This document shows, piece after piece, positions 31,724-45,194 of a DNA stretch of 64,000 bases. Source of the stretch: Salvia splendens. Its lineage: Eukaryota; Streptophyta; Magnoliopsida; Lamiales; Lamiaceae. The translations under genes and the position numbers were made by a program. How positions within the stretch are numbered: the stretch's first letter is position 1; every line of letters starts with the position of its first letter. The stretch is from assembly GCF_004379255.2 (NCBI RefSeq), contig NC_056039.1:5090501-5154500 (forward strand), given 5' to 3'. The notes under the pieces are model-generated. The model was not told the DNA's origin. It saw nothing but the letters and a program-made list of their open reading frames with translations, and did no database searches.

Positions 31724-31837
31724 CATATCAAAACTTCAGTTTTCTTATCAAATTAACCTAACAAAATCCCCATTTTTCTCCACAAGGGAAGACAGCGGAG
31801 GCAAAATTGCTCCAATTAAAAATCTCTGACCGATTCA

Positions 31838-32317
31838 ATGGCTGCGACGAAAAGCTACTTCCCCAGAGCAAACCACAGATTTCTCCCGACTGATCGAGAA
31901 ACCACTAACAACTCGATGATCTTCGAGCTCGACGAATCGGAGGTCTGGAACTCCGACGGCCGCTCGCTGTCGCCGGATTGCCGCAAGCAGAGTTCCAGAA
32001 TATCCAGGAAGCCGACAGCGGTGGCGGAGCGGGGATCGGCGACCGGACCTGCTTCCCTGCCGGTCAACATTCCTGACTGGTCGAAGATCCTGAAGGACGA
32101 GTACAGAGACAATCGCCGGAGAGACAGCGACGACGACGACTTCGACTTCGAAGAGGACGAGGCGGCGGAGAACGGCGGTCGTGTTCCGCCGCATGAGTTT
32201 CTGGCGAGGACTAGAATCGCTTCCTCGGTGCAGGAAGGGATCGGGAGGACGCTCAAGGGCAGGGATCTGAATAGGGTTAGGAACGCGATCTGGCTGAAAG
32301 TCGGGTTTCAAGATTGA
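31838..32317 (+). CDS. S40/DUF584 senescence-regulator-like protein
   Basis: A single-exon frame codes for 159 residues. Family marks are the N-terminal block with SYF and FELDESEVW (about residues 29-37), IPDWSKIL in the middle, an acidic run [13 protein letters not shown], and the C-terminal block [18 protein letters not shown], then GRTLKGRDL and [11 protein letters not shown]40 proteins are plant-specific, usually nuclear, and are linked to leaf senescence and stress responses. Length and single-exon structure fit the family. The codons are GC-rich compared with the flanks. A young LTR retrotransposon ends only 343 bp upstream of the ATG, so its expression could be affected. The overlapping minus-strand frames are shadows. 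Confidence 0.88.
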   Translation: MAATKSYFPRANHRFLPTDRETTNNSMIFELDESEVWNSDGRSLSPDCRKQSSRISRKPTAVAERGSATGPASLPVNIPDWSKILKDEYRDNRRRDSDDDDFDFEEDEAAENGGRVPPHEFLARTRIASSVQEGIGRTLKGRDLNRVRNAIWLKVGFQD

Positions 32318-35217
32318 TCGATTCAATCTCAATTTTGTTTTTGATTAATTAATAACTGCAATTTTTGGTTTAGTTTTTTGTTTTTTCTTCTTTGAAATTG
32401 AGGGAATACTTTTCTTATTATATGAAAAGCCCTATTTAACCATGAGCGATTGGTAATCAAAACTTTGTGTTTGATTTCACTTTTCTGAGAGTATATGTAT
32501 ACATATCGGATTTATCAAATTTTATTATTACTTAATTTCTCTTTGATCGGATTTATCAAACTTTATTATTACTTAATTTCTCTTTGCCATTTTCATTCTT
32601 CGTAGTCATACACTCTCTGTTCCACTGCAACTCTGCAACTGATTAATTTCAAAATGGAATTTTCATTTACGTCTGCATAAACAATATTGTTACGTCGAAT
32701 AAAAATAAAGAATGTGTGATTTTATTTTACAGTAAGACATTTGAAATTTGAAATCTTTGAAATTAATTGAAGAAGTGAAGAATTGGTATTGGAGATGGTG
32801 GTATTGATTGAATGAAGGCGAATAATAATGGAAATAGGTGAATAAATTAGGTGGCTGGAAAAGAGAATAAGGCAATTTTTTTTTTTATGAATAAATAAAC
32901 TAAGTAAAACTGAAACCATCGTTTACATCAGACACTCGGGCATACAAGAGAAAAGCCACAATTCGGCTAGAATGAAAAAGCACCCCTATAAAATATGCTA
33001 TAGCCTTTCTCTGTATAATTTCTTAACCGAATTTTAATACAATTTGGCTCATAGAAAAATATTCTTAAATGTGTGATTAATTAATAGTTAGTCGTATAAT
33101 CCATCAAAGGGATTCTATCACATAATGATTTTGATATGTTGGATTTTTCCTTGTATATCTAATGAGAGATTAATGTAGAAAGAGAATATAATTGGAATGA
33201 AGTGCCTAATTCTGGAATTAGGAGGCATGGTGTTGAATATGGCCTTAGTTACGGGTCAGGTTCATCCGACGCCGTTAAAACAAGCATACGTGTAATACTA
33301 TCGCGTATAATGATTCAATTTATGGTTTGAAAATAGGATTGGCATCGATTTGGAATAAAAGAAAAAAATATATGTTGATTAAGATTTAGGAGTAATCTTT
33401 GTATTGGAAACATTTCTTTTACTCCTTATATTAATAGTCCTTGTATTTTTGGTAAATTAATTGCCATTCAACATAATTGACATGTATTTTTGTCTTACCA
33501 AAGTGAAAAATAATTTACTATTTAATATTGTAAATGGTATACTTAATTTTGTGGAGTCTAAGTTCATAATGTTAGTTTCGTAGATGAAGATATATGGAGC
33601 AATGTGTATTTATTGGCGTGACAAATGCGTAGTTGTGTATGGGGCTACATACATTGTCGCAATGCACCCACTTTAGCTGGAATTGAAAAGATTGGTCATG
33701 ATATTTATTATTGTTTGGGATAAAATTGGGACTTTGATATTGAAATTGCATAGATTGTATGTATATGCACACACGACTACACATTTGTGATCCATAATTA
33801 TTTGATAGTCATACTCGAAAAAGGAAAATGATGTAAACCTGTGTCTGTGTGTGTATATTCAACTGGTGATCAGTTGAGTTCATATATGAAAATATTATAA
33901 TATGCTTATTCTTAAAAAATAAAATTTTCAGCGGAAACGAGAAGGCAACAAAATTTCTGATTAATTTATAAGCAGACAAGTTATAATAAACTCAAAACAA
34001 AGACTTATTAAGGAGCAAGTTTTCCGAATTAGTTTTTAATTAGTTGCATAATAAAAGGCATAAATTAAAAAATGCTAGGAAAATAGGATAACGATGAATG
34101 GCCTCATGGTATGTTATGTCATACCACATTTATCTAGAGAGGTTTTTGACTTTGGGACGTAACCTATTTTTTTGATAATTAATCAAGATTAGATAATCCC
34201 ACTTATTGATGCCGACTGATGTAGTGGAGTAGTTTTTATTTATTTGTTTGTTATTTTAACTATTAAGGCTTTTATTTTGATTTGTCTTTCGATAGTAGGA
34301 TGTATAATTTACGAGTTTGGCCTCCCTAGTAAATTTAAGATGAGTGATGGTGTCTTCTCTCAGTTGAGAGGCTCCATCGATGATAGTGAATAGGCTCACC
34401 CATTTTCAAATGATATTACAAAGGGTCATTAAAAATCGATGTTGCATTTTTTCCTTAAATAGCTTGTGATTTGGTCTCCATGTTTTCTTAAGATAGATGA
34501 GTGATTTCTAGTTAAGTTGTTTGTGGGGATGTGGTTTGCTATAATACTAGTAATTCACTGAGGTTATGTGTAAGAAACTTTAAAATGGATAAACGAAAGA
34601 GAAAATAAAATGACATAAATTATAATGTTGACTTTTGCTAAAAGAGATTAACTTAAAACGTCTCGGAAAAAGAATATGAAACAATGAATTTGGGACATAC
34701 TGTGTACAAATCAACAACTAACATGTTTAATTAATTAACTGATACTCCTTTCATCTATGATTATGAATCTCAATTATGTTCGACATAAACCTTAAAAAAA
34801 TGTAAAATTATATGAATTGAGAAAGATACTGTAATGTGAATACTTTATATCTATATTTGTTTTCACGGATATATAGTTGTAGAAAAAAATAGTTGAATGC
34901 TTGTACATATTTTAGTTCATTTATTTTAGATAGATCCAAAAAATAGGAAAAAATAATTAAATCTATTTAAATCCCGAGCAAAAAGAAGGAATTGAGCAAT
35001 GCCATTTTTTTTATCCACTGCAACATCTTTCTTTGATTTTGGTCTATCCATTTTGAATAACTTTATTGTAGCTTGCGTGCAAATGTATTTAAGATATTGG
35101 ACGAAATGTAGCTTGCGTGCAAATGTATTTAATATATTGGACGAAATGGAGTGTAGTTATTGGGCATTAAAGAGTTACGTGTTGTTCACATATAATTAAT
35201 GGAGTACAAGTTTAAAG
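32318..35217. other. Intergenic stretch, no supported gene
   Basis: AT-rich sequence after the S40-like gene. A 40-bp tandem duplication ('gtagcttgcgtgcaaatgta') lies at 35068-35147, and a similar shorter one ('atcggatttatcaaa') at 32505-32582. Open frames are short and featureless. Confidence 0.4.
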
Positions 35218-35220
35218 TAA

Positions 35221-37200
35221 CGGCACCCGCAACGCGTCTCGCGGGTATCCCTTATCTCGTCCCTCCGAGACGAGACGGGCGCGGGACGCGTTGCAGCGTC
35301 CCGTCTCGTCCCCAGCCCACCGAGACGCTCGTCCCTCCGAGACGGCACGCGAGCTGTCTCGCCACGCGCTTGCGCGACGTGGCGCGCTCCTGCGCCATGC
35401 GTGACGCCCACTCGCCGACCTGCGACTGGGCTTCGTCACGCTGACGCAATAAATCATTTTTAAAAAAAAAATCAAATTTAATAAAAAATTAAAATTATAA
35501 ACGGTCATATGACCGTTCAACGGTCATTTTCCTTTTTTTCTCTATAAATACTCTTATTTCATCCTCATTACACACAAGCACACATCTATTCTTCTCAAAT
35601 TACCTCCATTTCCTCTCCAATTTTCATCTCAAATCATCTCTTTCATTCTTCTACCAAAGTTAATACATTCATGGATCCATTTGAGTAAATGTGTCGAATA
35701 ATGGAAGAATCACTTGAAGAAGATCGACGTAGGGAGGCGGAGGAAGCCGCGCCGCCCCAAAGACGATCCCGGACTTACATCCATCGTAATCGGGAGGAAG
35801 CCACCGCAAGGTTAGTACGCGACTACTTCTGTGATAACCCGGTATGGGGAGATACCTACTTCCGTCGCCGTTTCCGCATGCGGCGACCGCTATTTCTCCA
35901 CATCTCAAATACATTGGCAGCCCGGGAAGAGTTCTTCCAAGAAGGGTTCGACGTCGTTGGCCGTCTCAGCCACACGACGCTGCAGAAATGTACTGCAGCA
36001 ATCCGTCAGCTTGCGACTAGACAAACAGCGGATTTGTTCGACGAATACCTCCGCATTGGAGAAAGCACTGAGAGAATGTGCTTGATGCAATTCTGCAAAG
36101 GCGTCCGTGCAGCCTTCACCGATGAATTTCTCTGGAAGCCAAGCACGGCAGATTGTAAGTTTCTGCTCCACCTTCACGAAGAAGTGCACGGATTCCCCGG
36201 GATGCTTGGCAGCGTCGCTTGCATGCATTGGCAATGGAAGAATTGCCCTGTGGCGTGGAGGGGGTCATACACGAGCGGCCACAAAGGCACCCACCCCACC
36301 GTTATACTCGAGGTCGTTGCCGACTACCGGCTATGGATTTGACATGCGTACTTCGGGGTCCCTGGATCGAACAACGACGTCAACGTGCTCAACCAATCCG
36401 ACCTCTTTGCCGAAGTTTTGGGTGGTAAAGCGCCAGCCATCAACTTCATCGCTAACAACCGACGGTATAAAATGGCGTACTATCTTGCCGATGGCATCTA
36501 CCCAAAGTGGCCAACCTTCGTAAAGACGTTCAACAGGCCGGTGAACGAAAAACAGGCTCTATTTGCGCAGAAGTAGGAGGCTGCTTGCAAGGATGTGGAG
36601 AGGGCGTTCGGGGTTCTCTAAACGCACTTCAACATTATCAAAGCCCCGTCTCGTACGTGGTTCATGGAGAGTATGGTCGACATCATGTATACGTGCATAA
36701 TCTTGCACAACATGATTGTTGCCGACGAAGGACATGAGGCGGGAAATTAGTTCGACCCTGAAACCCCCGGAAGCTCTACCGCAAGTAGTCCGCCTCGCAG
36801 TGGAGTGCATCCGTCTTTGCAAGATCGGTTGTCTATTCGGGCAAGGACACAAGATTCTACCGACCACGCCCAACTCCAAGATGATCTAATGGAGCACATT
36901 TGGGTAAAATTTGGCGGAAGAAATTAAATTGTGTATTTTTCATTTTTTAAAGATTTTTAGTTATGTTTTTTTTATTTTTTAATAATTTTAAATTGTAATT
37001 TTATTTTATTTAATGAAATGTGTTTTTATTAATTGAATTTGTTGGAAATAAAAATAAAAAATGAAATTGAATGAATAGTAAGTTAAGAGATGGTTAAGAG
37101 ACGGATAAGAGATGGAGGGTTGCAGGTTCTGTCTCTTAGTTAAGGGGCCCATGAATAGTTAATGGATGAGACGGATAAGAGACAGCATTGCGGATGGCCT
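35221..37200 (+). mobile_element. PIF/Harbinger element with a transposase pseudogene
   Basis: It is flanked by TAA at 35218-35220 and 37201-37203. The ends are inverted and imperfect: the left reads CGGCACCCGCAACGC and the right, reverse-complemented, reads AGGCCATCCGCAATGC. Length is 1980 bp. The left 225 bp are strongly GC-rich with repeated 'gagacg' and 'cgtctc' words, unlike the AT-rich flanks. A second, partial copy of the right end follows outside the element (37204-37345). Confidence 0.8.
35671..36927 (+). pseudogene. PIF/Harbinger DDE transposase with five in-frame stops
   Basis: One frame stays in register from the ATG at 35671 to a TAA at 36925-36927 (418 codons). It is broken only by stops at 35686-35688 (TAA), 36340-36342 (TGA), 36574-36576 (TAG), 36619-36621 (TAA) and 36748-36750 (TAG). 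Domain order: YFRRRFRMRRPLFLHI, TADLFDEYLRIGE, GSVACMHWQWKNCP, HAYFGVPGSNNDVNVL, YYLADGIYPKWP, KDVERAFGVL and CIILHNMIV. The first catalytic Asp is replaced by Ala in GSVACMHW (the pseudogene at 11465-12697 keeps Asp there). The second Asp (NDVNVL) and the Glu region remain. It is therefore inactive twice over. All five stops can be explained by C-to-T changes on one strand or the other. Confidence 0.9.
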
Positions 37201-37345
37201 TAAGGGATGAGATGATTAAGAGATGGAAGGTTGCAGGTGTTGTCTCTTAGTTAAGAGATGTGATGAAAAATATAGGGGAACCCATAAATAGTGAAGAGAT
37301 GAGACGGTTAAGTGACGGATAAGAGACAGCTTTGCGGATGAGATA
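37075..37345. repeat. Duplicated right end of the Harbinger element
   Basis: The block with 'agttaagagatggttaagag', 'ggttgcaggt...tgtctcttagttaa' and 'gagacggataagagacag' occurs at about 37079-37199 and again at about 37206-37345. The second block lacks the terminal GCGGATGGCC and lies outside the TAA duplication. Confidence 0.75.
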
Positions 37346-38836
37346 ATAGCCTCGTACTATTTTTTATTGTAAAACAGTGAATCTACGAAAAAAAAATTAT
37401 AAAGAATTTGATTATCTATATAAACTAATCACTATTGATAATATTATTTATATATGAAACTCATTCTCCATTTATATTAATCCCATATTTTTTATGAAAA
37501 CACACGTTACATCCATTTCAGTCTATTTTTATTGATGATTGGTGTATTATGAATTCTTATAAATTTTGATATATTTATAATTACATTCTAGCCAATTTTA
37601 ATTATTGTGATAGCTTTGTGATTTAAAGACAAAATTGTACAACTGATGTTGAAAGCATGAAACCGATCAACCCAAACCAGATCTAGTAGAACTTTGAGGA
37701 TTTTGGAATAATATTCATTAAATTACATTTTCCATTTATGTGTGAAATTTTATCAATATTGTGACTGAATTGTGTCATAATTGAGATTCTTTTATGTATA
37801 ATTTTATTGGAGGATAATTTGATACAAATCACGAAGTTGAGAAAATTAATTAATTTCAAAAGTCTGAGTAAAATAAAATTGCTATGTTTTTTTTTGAAGG
37901 GGATCGTAGACCCTATACTTTAAATGTCAAAATAAAACCGAAACATTTTAGTTATATATCAATTCGTCCAATATCTTAATCCAAACAAGTTCCAAAGATG
38001 GTTGGTCCATTCTTAGATATATTATTGGTTACTTTGAGAATCATATTTTTGGACAAAGTATATCCATTTTTCCATAAAAGTTGGGAATTATCCAACTCTT
38101 GGCCACTACCAAGGGCAATTTCACATAATGCCCTTGATTTATGATATTTTTTAAAATATGTTCTATTTTTAAAAATATATTACAAACAAATGAAAATATA
38201 TAATATTAGAAATATATACTAATTTATGTTTCTGACGTTAGGCGATCCAATCTTAGAAAGGATCAACACTAAATTAAGATCAAAGAAAGATGACGACATT
38301 TTTTTTATTCGAGAATGATGTCTTTATTTTGTGTTGTTAAAAAATTTGTATGTGAATTATTAGGCTGATGACAATAATCTCAAATTAAGATATTATTTGA
38401 TGCCAATGATTTTGCCTAACTTATCTTTACCTTATCTTAATTATTATGATGTGTCGATTATACAATTTATACTACTATTTGATATGCGATAGCTTCAATC
38501 GAGAAGTTGATGCACTAGTCACATTTTAAATTTATAAATCTTCAATGGAATTTTCTAAACTCATGAAAACATGTAGTATAAGGTAGTTACACGAATCAAA
38601 TATTTGAATCCAAATATATATATTTATTAACGTTCAATTGGATTAAATTCCAAATATTTACCCGCCAAAGAATTTTGAAGCACATTAAAATCCAACTTTC
38701 AATAATCTTACTGGAACTTTATTTGGGCTCAGATCCATTAAATCAAACATAATGTTTTATTGTCCTTAATTTTGGGCCAAACTTTTTAAATGATATGAGT
38801 TTTTATTAAAGTCTGCTTTCATCGTATTATCAAATA
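37346..38836. other. AT-rich intergenic stretch
   Basis: No gene, RNA or clear repeat is supported. Confidence 0.4.
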
Positions 38837-39070
38837 CTCCCTCCATCCCATAGAAATAGGCCATTTAGGGTTGGCACGTGTTTTAATGTGTAATTGGTAA
38901 AATAAGATAGAAGGAGAAAAAGTAGTTAAAATTGTGTAGTGGGTGGTGGGACCATAAATGGTAAAGTAAAAGAGAAGAAGAAAAAATGTTACCATAAATA
39001 GATATGGACTATTTCTATGGGACTGGCGGAAAGGGAAATATGGCCTATTTATATGGGACGGAGGGAGTAT
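38837..39070. mobile_element. Stowaway-like MITE
   Basis: The left end is CTCCCTCCATCCCATAGAAA and the right end is TATATGGGACGGAGGGAGTA. Inside is a second 'atttctatgggac' copy, so the hairpin is extended. It has no coding capacity. Confidence 0.8.
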
Positions 39071-42000
39071 TTTTCTTCTATTTCAATTTCTTTTATTTTA
39101 GGTTTCATTATATCTAGTCTGATTTATAGCTACTTTTGACAAATCTACGTGGTCTGTACAAATTTGGGCCCAGTATCAAGAAAATAGGTTTCCATTTCTC
39201 TCTCAATTTCAATTTCTTTTTTCTTCGTCTTTTCGTTCCACATTAGCATAATGGGTATTTCGGTGTGGGCTGAAAATTGGGCCCAATATGAAGAAATATA
39301 AAACATGTGAAATTACAATTCTTACAGTCATATACTTCAATGATTAGTACTATGTATTCTTCAAAATTCATGTCTATAGTATTGAGACATATGAACATAG
39401 TTAGGCATGTTTATGATGACAAATTGATGAAGAGAGAGTAGAAATTGCTGGGCCATCAAGCAATAAATAAATTGTACATAGGTACTAGGCTAGGCCTGCC
39501 CAATATCTCATCCTTTATCCATATTTGAGTTCATGCTTTATAGTCAAAAGAATGAGAGCACAAAAATAGGAAAACATGTGAATACACCACCATGTGAATA
39601 AAGACTTCAGACCCTCTCCATCTCTCTCTACCTTTGCTTGTTTATCACACATGACTTATTTGTATGTGAGGGAGAGAGAGAGAGAGGTTACTTACTTATT
39701 TTGTCTAAATGTGTGTGACTCATTCAGGTTGAGAAAATGGTAGTATGAGGTGGTGGGCCAAATCTTCCACTCAAAAGACACCAAGCCATCAAAGCAAATG
39801 TCCACCTCATCATCTCTTTGATTGATCCAACCAAACAAATATTAGGGTGGGCCAGGGCCCACTCCAGCCTGCACACCTTTGGCCCACTTTGGATTATGGA
39901 AGCACAAAAGCATTGGCTCAAATAAAAGAACCCTACTACAACCACTAAAGGAGAGAGAGAGGGGGACAAAGTGAAGGAATGTTAATCCCATCAAACATAG
40001 ATTTGGAAAGGAAAATGAAATGAAAATATGGTAATGGGAAGCATTTGACCTTTGTTTAATTCATCATGCACCTTTGATTGCACCTATGAACAAGGAACTT
40101 ATGTTGTCTCTCTTATGCCTACTCAATCTTTGTTCTCTTCATTCTATGCTTTACTTTCCTTCCCCTTTTCTTCTTTCTGCTACCAACCCAATACTACTTG
40201 TACTATATTGGACTACTGTATTTCATTTCATATTTTCGAACACAATCTACACATTTTTAACATAGACATGTCAAAATATATTCACACTAAAACATACGCC
40301 CCCTCGTGCATAGGAGTTTTCGTCCTAATACAAGTATTTTTATCCCGTTGGTTCGATTCATGCGAAAATAGTATTAGACATATATTAAGTTATTTTGGTG
40401 TTACCGAATTTAAATGTTAATTATAATAATTTGTAATGTGTGCATAATGAAAGTTGGTCAATTGAGATTATTGTGCATAATTTTTACTTATTACCACTAA
40501 TGCACTCACTATCTTTTTCTTGCATGTTTGCATCAATTGCCTTTGAATTTTTTTGTAATATGTTTCGAAATCAATTATATACGTAGATGTCGCCACAATC
40601 ACAAGCATGCATGTAAGGTAAATTTTGTGTCGACTATAATTCATACAAGATGTTAAATCCGACAACCTACCTTTGATGGGAGCATGAAATTTTATAAGGC
40701 AAAAGAAAGTGTAAACTTTTTTTACTTTCACTATTTGAGACTTGAGTATAATTCCCCATTTCCACTTTAACCAATGGCGGTGGGGTTGAGTCATGAAGAA
40801 GCCCATAATTTTTTTTCAGCGTTGATAATACTTTATTAACTAAATAGTAAATACAATTAGCATGTGAAATAAGACGTGTAACGTATTAAACTAAAAGTCT
40901 AAAAATAAAAGAGAACTTAAACTTTAGATAATGATAAACTCTCTCTAACGAAACTTAGGGATTAAACACTAGAATATAACAAATGAAAAAATTGGACATA
41001 TTAATTGTTGCAAAAAAAGTTTTAATGGTTATCAATATATGAGATAATAAAAATCGTGAAAATCATGTGATTTCGTTGAAAAAAAAAACCTCAAAATCGT
41101 GGGATTTCACAAGCTATATTTTTACTTTAACAGATGATTTTTACTATCCGATTCGCTGTCTATTTTCCACATAAAATTTGTCCAGATAATATAAAATTCA
41201 AGAGATATAAATTATTTGATATCACTTTATTTCCTTACCTAACCTAATCTCTGCTTTTACATAAGTGGTGTGATTGCGAGATTGGATGTAAAAATTAAAC
41301 AAATCTCATATAGTCAATAAACTAAACAATTATTGCTCCTCAAAGGTGCATTTTAACTCGACGTTCTTGAAAGGCTTCTTTTTAGTTTATTTTATCATTA
41401 TTATTTCCTTCTGTTTTGGCTTTTCCTTTGTTGCATCCGACTCATATAACCTTATAGAAAGATAAATAACCTCGTTTTATATTAAACTATTCAAAAGCAT
41501 AAAATTGCATTATGTTTTATTAGTTCTTGATTAATATTTTAATTATGTAGTTGGGCCTTCTTTTGTGGAAAGGTTTTACTTTATTGTTGAATTTGGGTGA
41601 TCGCTTATCATCAAGTAATAATTTAGTGGTTTTACGAGATTCTATTCACTTTATTAAAGTATAGATATATAATTAAATATGTATGATTGATCCTAGATTT
41701 TTAAGCATTTCCAGCGTTTTCCAAGTAAGGATAAGTAAAAATTGTTTATGGACTTTACTGATTTTTATATAATCGCAAACGATACCAAAAATCTCAGATT
41801 TATTCCATCCTTAATTAAGAGTTAGTAGGAGTATCGTATTTGTGAGTGTTGCAAAATCATCTTTATAAAATTTGGTTAAATATTTTGTAAGCAAGTAATT
41901 TCAACCTTTTGTGGCCATGAAACATCCAAGCTGTGAAAATCTTATTTATAAATAAAGAGGTCACGAAATCCATATAAAATAAATAAATAAATAATTATAT

Positions 42001-44547
42001 AGTATTATCTTACATAACCAATCTATGCAAACAAGATCATAGGAATATTATTATCAATAATGGAATGACTTATTACTATTAACGTCACATAATTATATCT
42101 CAAAAAATAAAACATCTTGATCTTAAAAACTACTATAAATTTTGAGAGAATTCTTGCATTTCACGAACTTTGAAAGTCGTTTTAAAATTATAAACTTTAA
42201 AATTGATACTATTAATTTCTCACGATGAGTCATTCTTCAAACTGCGGGTCTACTAAATACTAGTAGTATATTTTATCCAATTAGACTCATATTGTTCAAT
42301 GTCGAAAGGACATCGTTTAATGTATAATTCACACTAAGCCTACGCCGACTAGATCAAAATCTGCCAAAATTGTTATATTTAAGTCCGGTTGATAAAATTG
42401 TACAGTTTCTAAAAGTTTGTAATAATTTTTAAGACCAATTATAATGTTTACAAAAAAGACTACCAAAGTTTTAATAGTATATCTCAAAAATAAAATAGAT
42501 ATAGTTAGTGAGAGCACGTGATCTTTTCGCGCGTGCGAAAAAGGCTATGGGGATGCAATTCCATTATATACGATTCCTCTAAATTATACACTCACCACCT
42601 GTGTGTATCATCACATTCTTTGACTACCCACCCGCTACTTTGCGCCGCTATGTGTGAGAGCGCGGAGCCTTGCTTGTCCACTAACATGCGCAGTTCCCAC
42701 ATTGCCACTGGGCCCCACCAAATTTCATCTTAGCATCTCTTTTCTACTTCTCAATTTTTAGTATAGTAAGCATATCATTTTCTTACAAATTTTGGTGCAT
42801 GTATTTGTGTTATATTCATTGACCAACTCAATCACTATCTTCTATTACTCATGCTTGAAAGAATTTAAAATTGTTTAACACCCAAAGACAAGAGATTGAT
42901 TTATTGTCCGTTTAATTAAAAATAAACTAATCTCATACCACTCAACTTCACACCCTAAATTAGTAAGTATCAATTTGTCAAGAATATGAATATATGACTA
43001 TTCTCCAGCAATTAAACATGAAAATTACTTGGATAGTTGTACACTGATTAATTTGGTAAAAAAACGTCAGGCTTCATTTAATTCCATTTCGACACATATC
43101 CATCATAACAATATCAAATTTCCTCTCGTATTTCTTTGTCATCAATTTTCGCACGTATCCCTCATTTTTGCTTCATTAAATACATGGCGTAGGATGTTGC
43201 ATAACTTCTTTTCTTTTTCAGTTTTAGATGCTACATTTAATTCAATATTAAAGTAATCATTGTATGTTACATCAACGATGTGTAGTACTAGTAGACATTA
43301 CAACGTCGTTTCGAACTAAATTTTAACTGAGGTGGTGAAATTTATAGAAAGTCAAAATGTGTAGTTACATTGAAACGCTCAAACTATGATGGTGAAACAA
43401 CATAATAAGTCAAAAATGATGGATTTATCTCTCAATTAACCTATTCATAAACGACAATTCAAATAGAAATACATCTAATTAGAAATCAATAGAGCAAAAA
43501 TAGGGTGTTGGTTTAGCATCTTTCATGATGAGGAGACAGGACAAGGGCAATAAATGACTTTACCATGAAAAGAAAATTACAAATTTAATTAGTTAACAAC
43601 CAAACAAGTAGTGAAAGGTAATAGACATAGGAATAACCAATCAAAAAAATCGTTATAATTGGTACAGCAAATGTCCTAATTATGATCCCTTAACCCTTGA
43701 AAATTATCTTCAGACCATAAACTGTTCTCTCCATCTTTAATGTGATTACGACTTCACATTGATTTAACACTAAAATCAGGCGCCAAACAGATCCTTACTA
43801 TTTCCTGCATCTGTTTTTTTTACAAATATTGCAAAAATTTAAAGTGAAGTTAGTTTGATCAGTCTTGTCATGAAATGGGTAATTAATTATGGGATTAGGA
43901 CACCGGCACGTGATTTTAATTAAGAGATGAATATGAAATGTTGGCATTTAAGCGCAATCCAAAAATATGTTGGTCGAATTTGGTTACATCTAATTTGTCG
44001 TGTGTATCTACTCAGTTCTATCAATTTGATGTAATTACGAATAATTCCATCAAATTTTATTTCTTCATCAATTCGTGTTGATTTGCTATTAAACAAAAGG
44101 AGACGCATCAGGTTTTAGTTTATGCTTAACAATCAAGTTTTACTAAAATTCTAGTTCCAATTAGTATGGAGTATTAATTACTACTACTACTAACCAATTT
44201 CATTTAATTTAATTTAACATTTCGATCATGCGCAGATCGAGCTGGATGGTATGACTTTATGTATTTAGAATTAAAAAGCCACTAATTTTAATGAAATAGT
44301 GACCTTATCAAAAGTCGTTAACACAAACTAAAAGATTTTTAGCCTCAAAAAAACTAAAAAGGATTAGAGATTCAATAAATCAGCTATAAGGAGGGACCGA
44401 CTCTAGGTTTCAAAATTCGTAGTACTATATTATTTCAGTAATGTAAATAATTAGTAGAATAGAATGTGTTTAGGTCTTGAAAGTAAAAAGTTACTCCTTT
44501 AGTTCCTAAAACCATCTCATTTTACTATTTTTATTCAGGTTTTATAA
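39071..44547. other. Long intergenic stretch, no supported gene
   Basis: About 5.5 kb of AT-rich DNA. A GA-rich run lies at 39670-39687. The open frames at 39724-39969, 40052-40420 and 42518-42733 have no recognisable domain and no splice context. No tRNA, miRNA hairpin or terminal-repeat element was recognised. Confidence 0.4.
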
Positions 44548-44797
44548 ATTACTCTCTCCGTTCGCAAATAGGAATCTCATTTTATTCTAGCAAGAGTTTT
44601 AAGAAATGTAAGAAAAATAGGTGAAAAGAAGTTAGTAGAATATAGTTGTATATATTAATTTTAAATGATATGTGAGTGTAATGAATTAGTGGAATGTGAA
44701 ATCTCTTTACCATTTATAGTAACAATGAACCGGGACTCCTATTCACAGATGAATCAAAATTGAAAAACGTGACTACTATTCACGGACGGAGGAAGTA
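44548..44797. mobile_element. Degenerate Stowaway-like MITE
   Basis: The left end 'ctctctccgttcgcaaatag' pairs with the right end 'ctattcacggacggaggaag'. The body resembles 13843-14075. Confidence 0.6.
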
Positions 44798-44939
44798 TCT
44801 CATTTAATTTTGTTATTTTAATAAATATACTTGCATCCTTTTAAAAATTTTACTTTTATTTTTAAAATAAATCAGTTTTTTTTTAAATCTACACCGATCA
44901 ATTCTAGAATACTTAATTAATAAGGAAAGAAAGAAATAC

Positions 44940-45194
44940 TACCTCCGTCTCACAATAAGAGTCACATTTTGTCATTTTTGTCCGTCTCACAATAAGAGTC
45001 ACATTGCATTTTTACCATAAATAGTAAGTAGGCCTCTCGTTCCAATAACTCACTTCACTCACATTCTATTATAAAATCAATATAAAAAAGTAGACTTCAT
45101 ATTCCACTAATTTTTCAAATTCATTATTTTTTACATTTCTTAAAATTCGTGTTAATACCAAATGTGACTCTTATTGTGAGACAGAGGTAGTACT
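44940..45194. mobile_element. Stowaway-like MITE
   Basis: The left end CTACCTCCGTCTCACAATAA is the inverse of the right end TTATTGTGAGACAGAGGTAG. The left terminus is partly duplicated ('gtctcacaataagagtcaca' occurs twice, at about 44948 and 44983). Confidence 0.8.

Noticed and set aside
31835..32332. Long minus-strand frames across the S40-like gene
   Set aside because: Shadows of a GC-rich coding region; the plus-strand product has the conserved family blocks.
35199..35520. Arg-rich frames on both strands at the left end of a Harbinger element
   Set aside because: Caused by GC-rich repeated 'gagacg' words in a transposon terminus; no domain.
39724..39969. 81-codon minus frame with a hydrophobic start
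   Set aside because: The hydrophobic start alone is weak evidence; there is no TATA box, domain or splice context to support it.
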